Positions 35,373 through 36,525 of a DNA stretch of 36,525 nucleotides are shown one piece after another. Each line of letters opens with the position of its first letter. Position 1 is the first letter of the stretch. This DNA comes from Candidatus Wolfebacteria bacterium RIFCSPLOWO2_01_FULL_45_19. Lineage in GTDB: Bacteria > Patescibacteriota > Minisyncoccia > UBA6257 > GWB1-45-9. The stretch covers positions 181,384-217,908 of the forward strand of contig MGIR01000001.1 in the NCBI GenBank assembly GCA_001793855.1, in the 5' to 3' direction. Below the pieces are notes generated by a model. That model did no database searches, was not told the origin of the DNA, and saw only the letters and a list, made by a program, of their open reading frames with translations. The translations under genes were made by a program, and so were the position numbers.

Positions 35373-36092
35373 TTATTTCAAGTCTCCTATAATCTCATTA
35401 TAGCGGGCTTGGCCCTCATCAGATAATGTCCATTTTTTGTTTTTTGAATCAAGGTAGAATAGATGTTTATACCAATTTCCCAAATTTTTGTTTATGACCC
35501 CAACCGAGGGTATAATTCGCGCTCCTTTCTGCCTTAAAAAATCTTGAACATCCTTGGCGCTTGCTATGCTCCCTTCTCCAACTGCTACGACAATTAAATT
35601 GATTTGCTCTTTGACTTTATTGATTGAGAAACTTCGCTTATTGTTGATGGGCTGTTCGACATCAAAAAGCATTTCCCCGCTTCTTAAAAGATTCCGCGAT
35701 TCAATACTAAAAAGGGTATCCACGATAAATTCAACGACATCATAAAATTCTTTGATTTTTGTATCGGTTATAGTTTTAGATGCTTCTTCGTGATAAAAAT
35801 CACATCGCAATCCATAAAAAAATTCTACCCTTTCCCAAGTATCTTCATCAAAAATATCCTTAGTTTGTTTTTTTACTACCTTATGAACTTGCTCTCTGTG
35901 TTGTAAATCTTCCTTTTTAACTCTTATCTTCTTTACCTTACTTAAATAATCCTTAAATGCGATTTCCAACGCATTGTCTAAAATAATCAACGCGATGCGA
36001 TTTTTATGTTCAATATTGGTTTCTAAAACTAACTTAACTGTAATTAAGTTATCAATAATTCCTGAAACCCACGGCTTAATAATTGTTTGCAT
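35373..36092 (-). CDS. HEPN-like domain protein with possible C-terminal wHTH
   Basis: All-helical N-terminal half with RX4H (FFYGLRCDFYHEEASKTI); C-terminal QDFLRQKGARIIPSVGVINKNLGNWYKHLFY. Confidence 0.55.
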   Translation of the reverse strand: MQTIIKPWVSGIIDNLITVKLVLETNIEHKNRIALIILDNALEIAFKDYLSKVKKIRVKKEDLQHREQVHKVVKKQTKDIFDEDTWERVEFFYGLRCDFYHEEASKTITDTKIKEFYDVVEFIVDTLFSIESRNLLRSGEMLFDVEQPINNKRSFSINKVKEQINLIVVAVGEGSIASAKDVQDFLRQKGARIIPSVGVINKNLGNWYKHLFYLDSKNKKWTLSDEGQARYNEIIGDLK

Positions 36093-36095
36093 ATT

Positions 36096-36524
36096 TTAAC
36101 TTGATGTTTCGAAAATCTTTTTTACAAATTTTGTTCGCGCGTAAAACGCACGACTTATTGATCCATGCCCCGCTCCCTTTGTTCTTGCCTGTATCCATTT
36201 CCCATCCTTTCCGGTTAAACTCTTAAATCCTTTTGTAATAAGCTTGTGCCGTATGAAATCATAATCCGTTTTTATCTCTTGGATAAGCTCGTCTGTTTCG
36301 GAAAAGTCCAAGCTCGTAACTTTCAGTAATTCTGCTTTTCCCGAATTTGTACCGTGCCACATCACAGCACAAAAAACGATGGTTTTGAGCTTTGCCCAGA
36401 CATGACTTTCAAAAAACGAGTGGGCTTTCAATTCTGCAGGATTGATCATTGTTATTGCCATTGTTTCTTTTGGCACGAGTTCGTTTTTTACATAATGAAA
36501 AGCAACTGACTTGAGTTCGTAGGT
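36096..36524 (-). CDS. Sau3AI/MutH-like restriction endonuclease, partial (cut by right edge)
   Basis: Frame is open to the edge and reads TYELKSVAFHYVKNELVPKETMAITMINP...FFESHVWAKLKTIVFCAV...GKWIQARTKGAGHGSISRAFYARTKFVKKIFE; ExK (ELK) and LQxRxK-like/afYl.Ft pattern of the MutH/Sau3AI family. Confidence 0.7.
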   Translation of the reverse strand, partial: TYELKSVAFHYVKNELVPKETMAITMINPAELKAHSFFESHVWAKLKTIVFCAVMWHGTNSGKAELLKVTSLDFSETDELIQEIKTDYDFIRHKLITKGFKSLTGKDGKWIQARTKGAGHGSISRAFYARTKFVKKIFETSS

Positions 36525-36525
36525 A

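Noticed and set aside
1-36525. CRISPR array, rRNA, prophage or IS transposase
   Set aside because: No regularly spaced direct repeats, no rRNA-like sequence, and no transposase, integrase or capsid motifs seen.

Overview
The window looks like chromosomal DNA from a streamlined bacterium. Gene style and content suggest Patescibacteria/CPR (Parcubacteria-like); this is inference only, since no marker phylogeny was run. The gene-dense core holds housekeeping genes: gatB, secE-nusG-rplK, cysS, dnaB, recR, rplU, prmC, mltG, an RluA-family synthase and tRNA-Asn. It also has a four-gene glycan operon (two glgA-type synthases, a GH57, an APH-fold kinase) and a proline-catabolism pair (ProDH + P5CDH-like ALDH). 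Two accessory regions stand out. (1) The left end (1-4710) encodes an AAA+ ATPase, a 572-aa protein with an E2-like Cys region, a JAMM/JAB protease with an intact HxH-x7-SxxD motif, a ThiF/E1-like adenylating enzyme, and a 104-aa candidate ubiquitin-like modifier ending in -LTGGN. Together these look like a compact ubiquitin-like conjugation system. (2) The right end (34002-36525), downstream of tRNA-Asn, encodes a minus-strand restriction/defence-like cluster: a Sau3AI/MutH-like nuclease cut by the window edge, a HEPN-like protein, an unknown protein, and a wHTH + PD-(D/E)XK protein. There are also several elaborate inverted-repeat structures: two adjacent multi-hairpin elements after recR, one after the tRNA, a 52-bp perfect palindrome overlapping the tRNA 3' end, and an in-frame double-hairpin insertion in gatB. 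A 57-aa membrane sORF absent from the supplied ORF track overlaps the stop of a glycosyltransferase gene.
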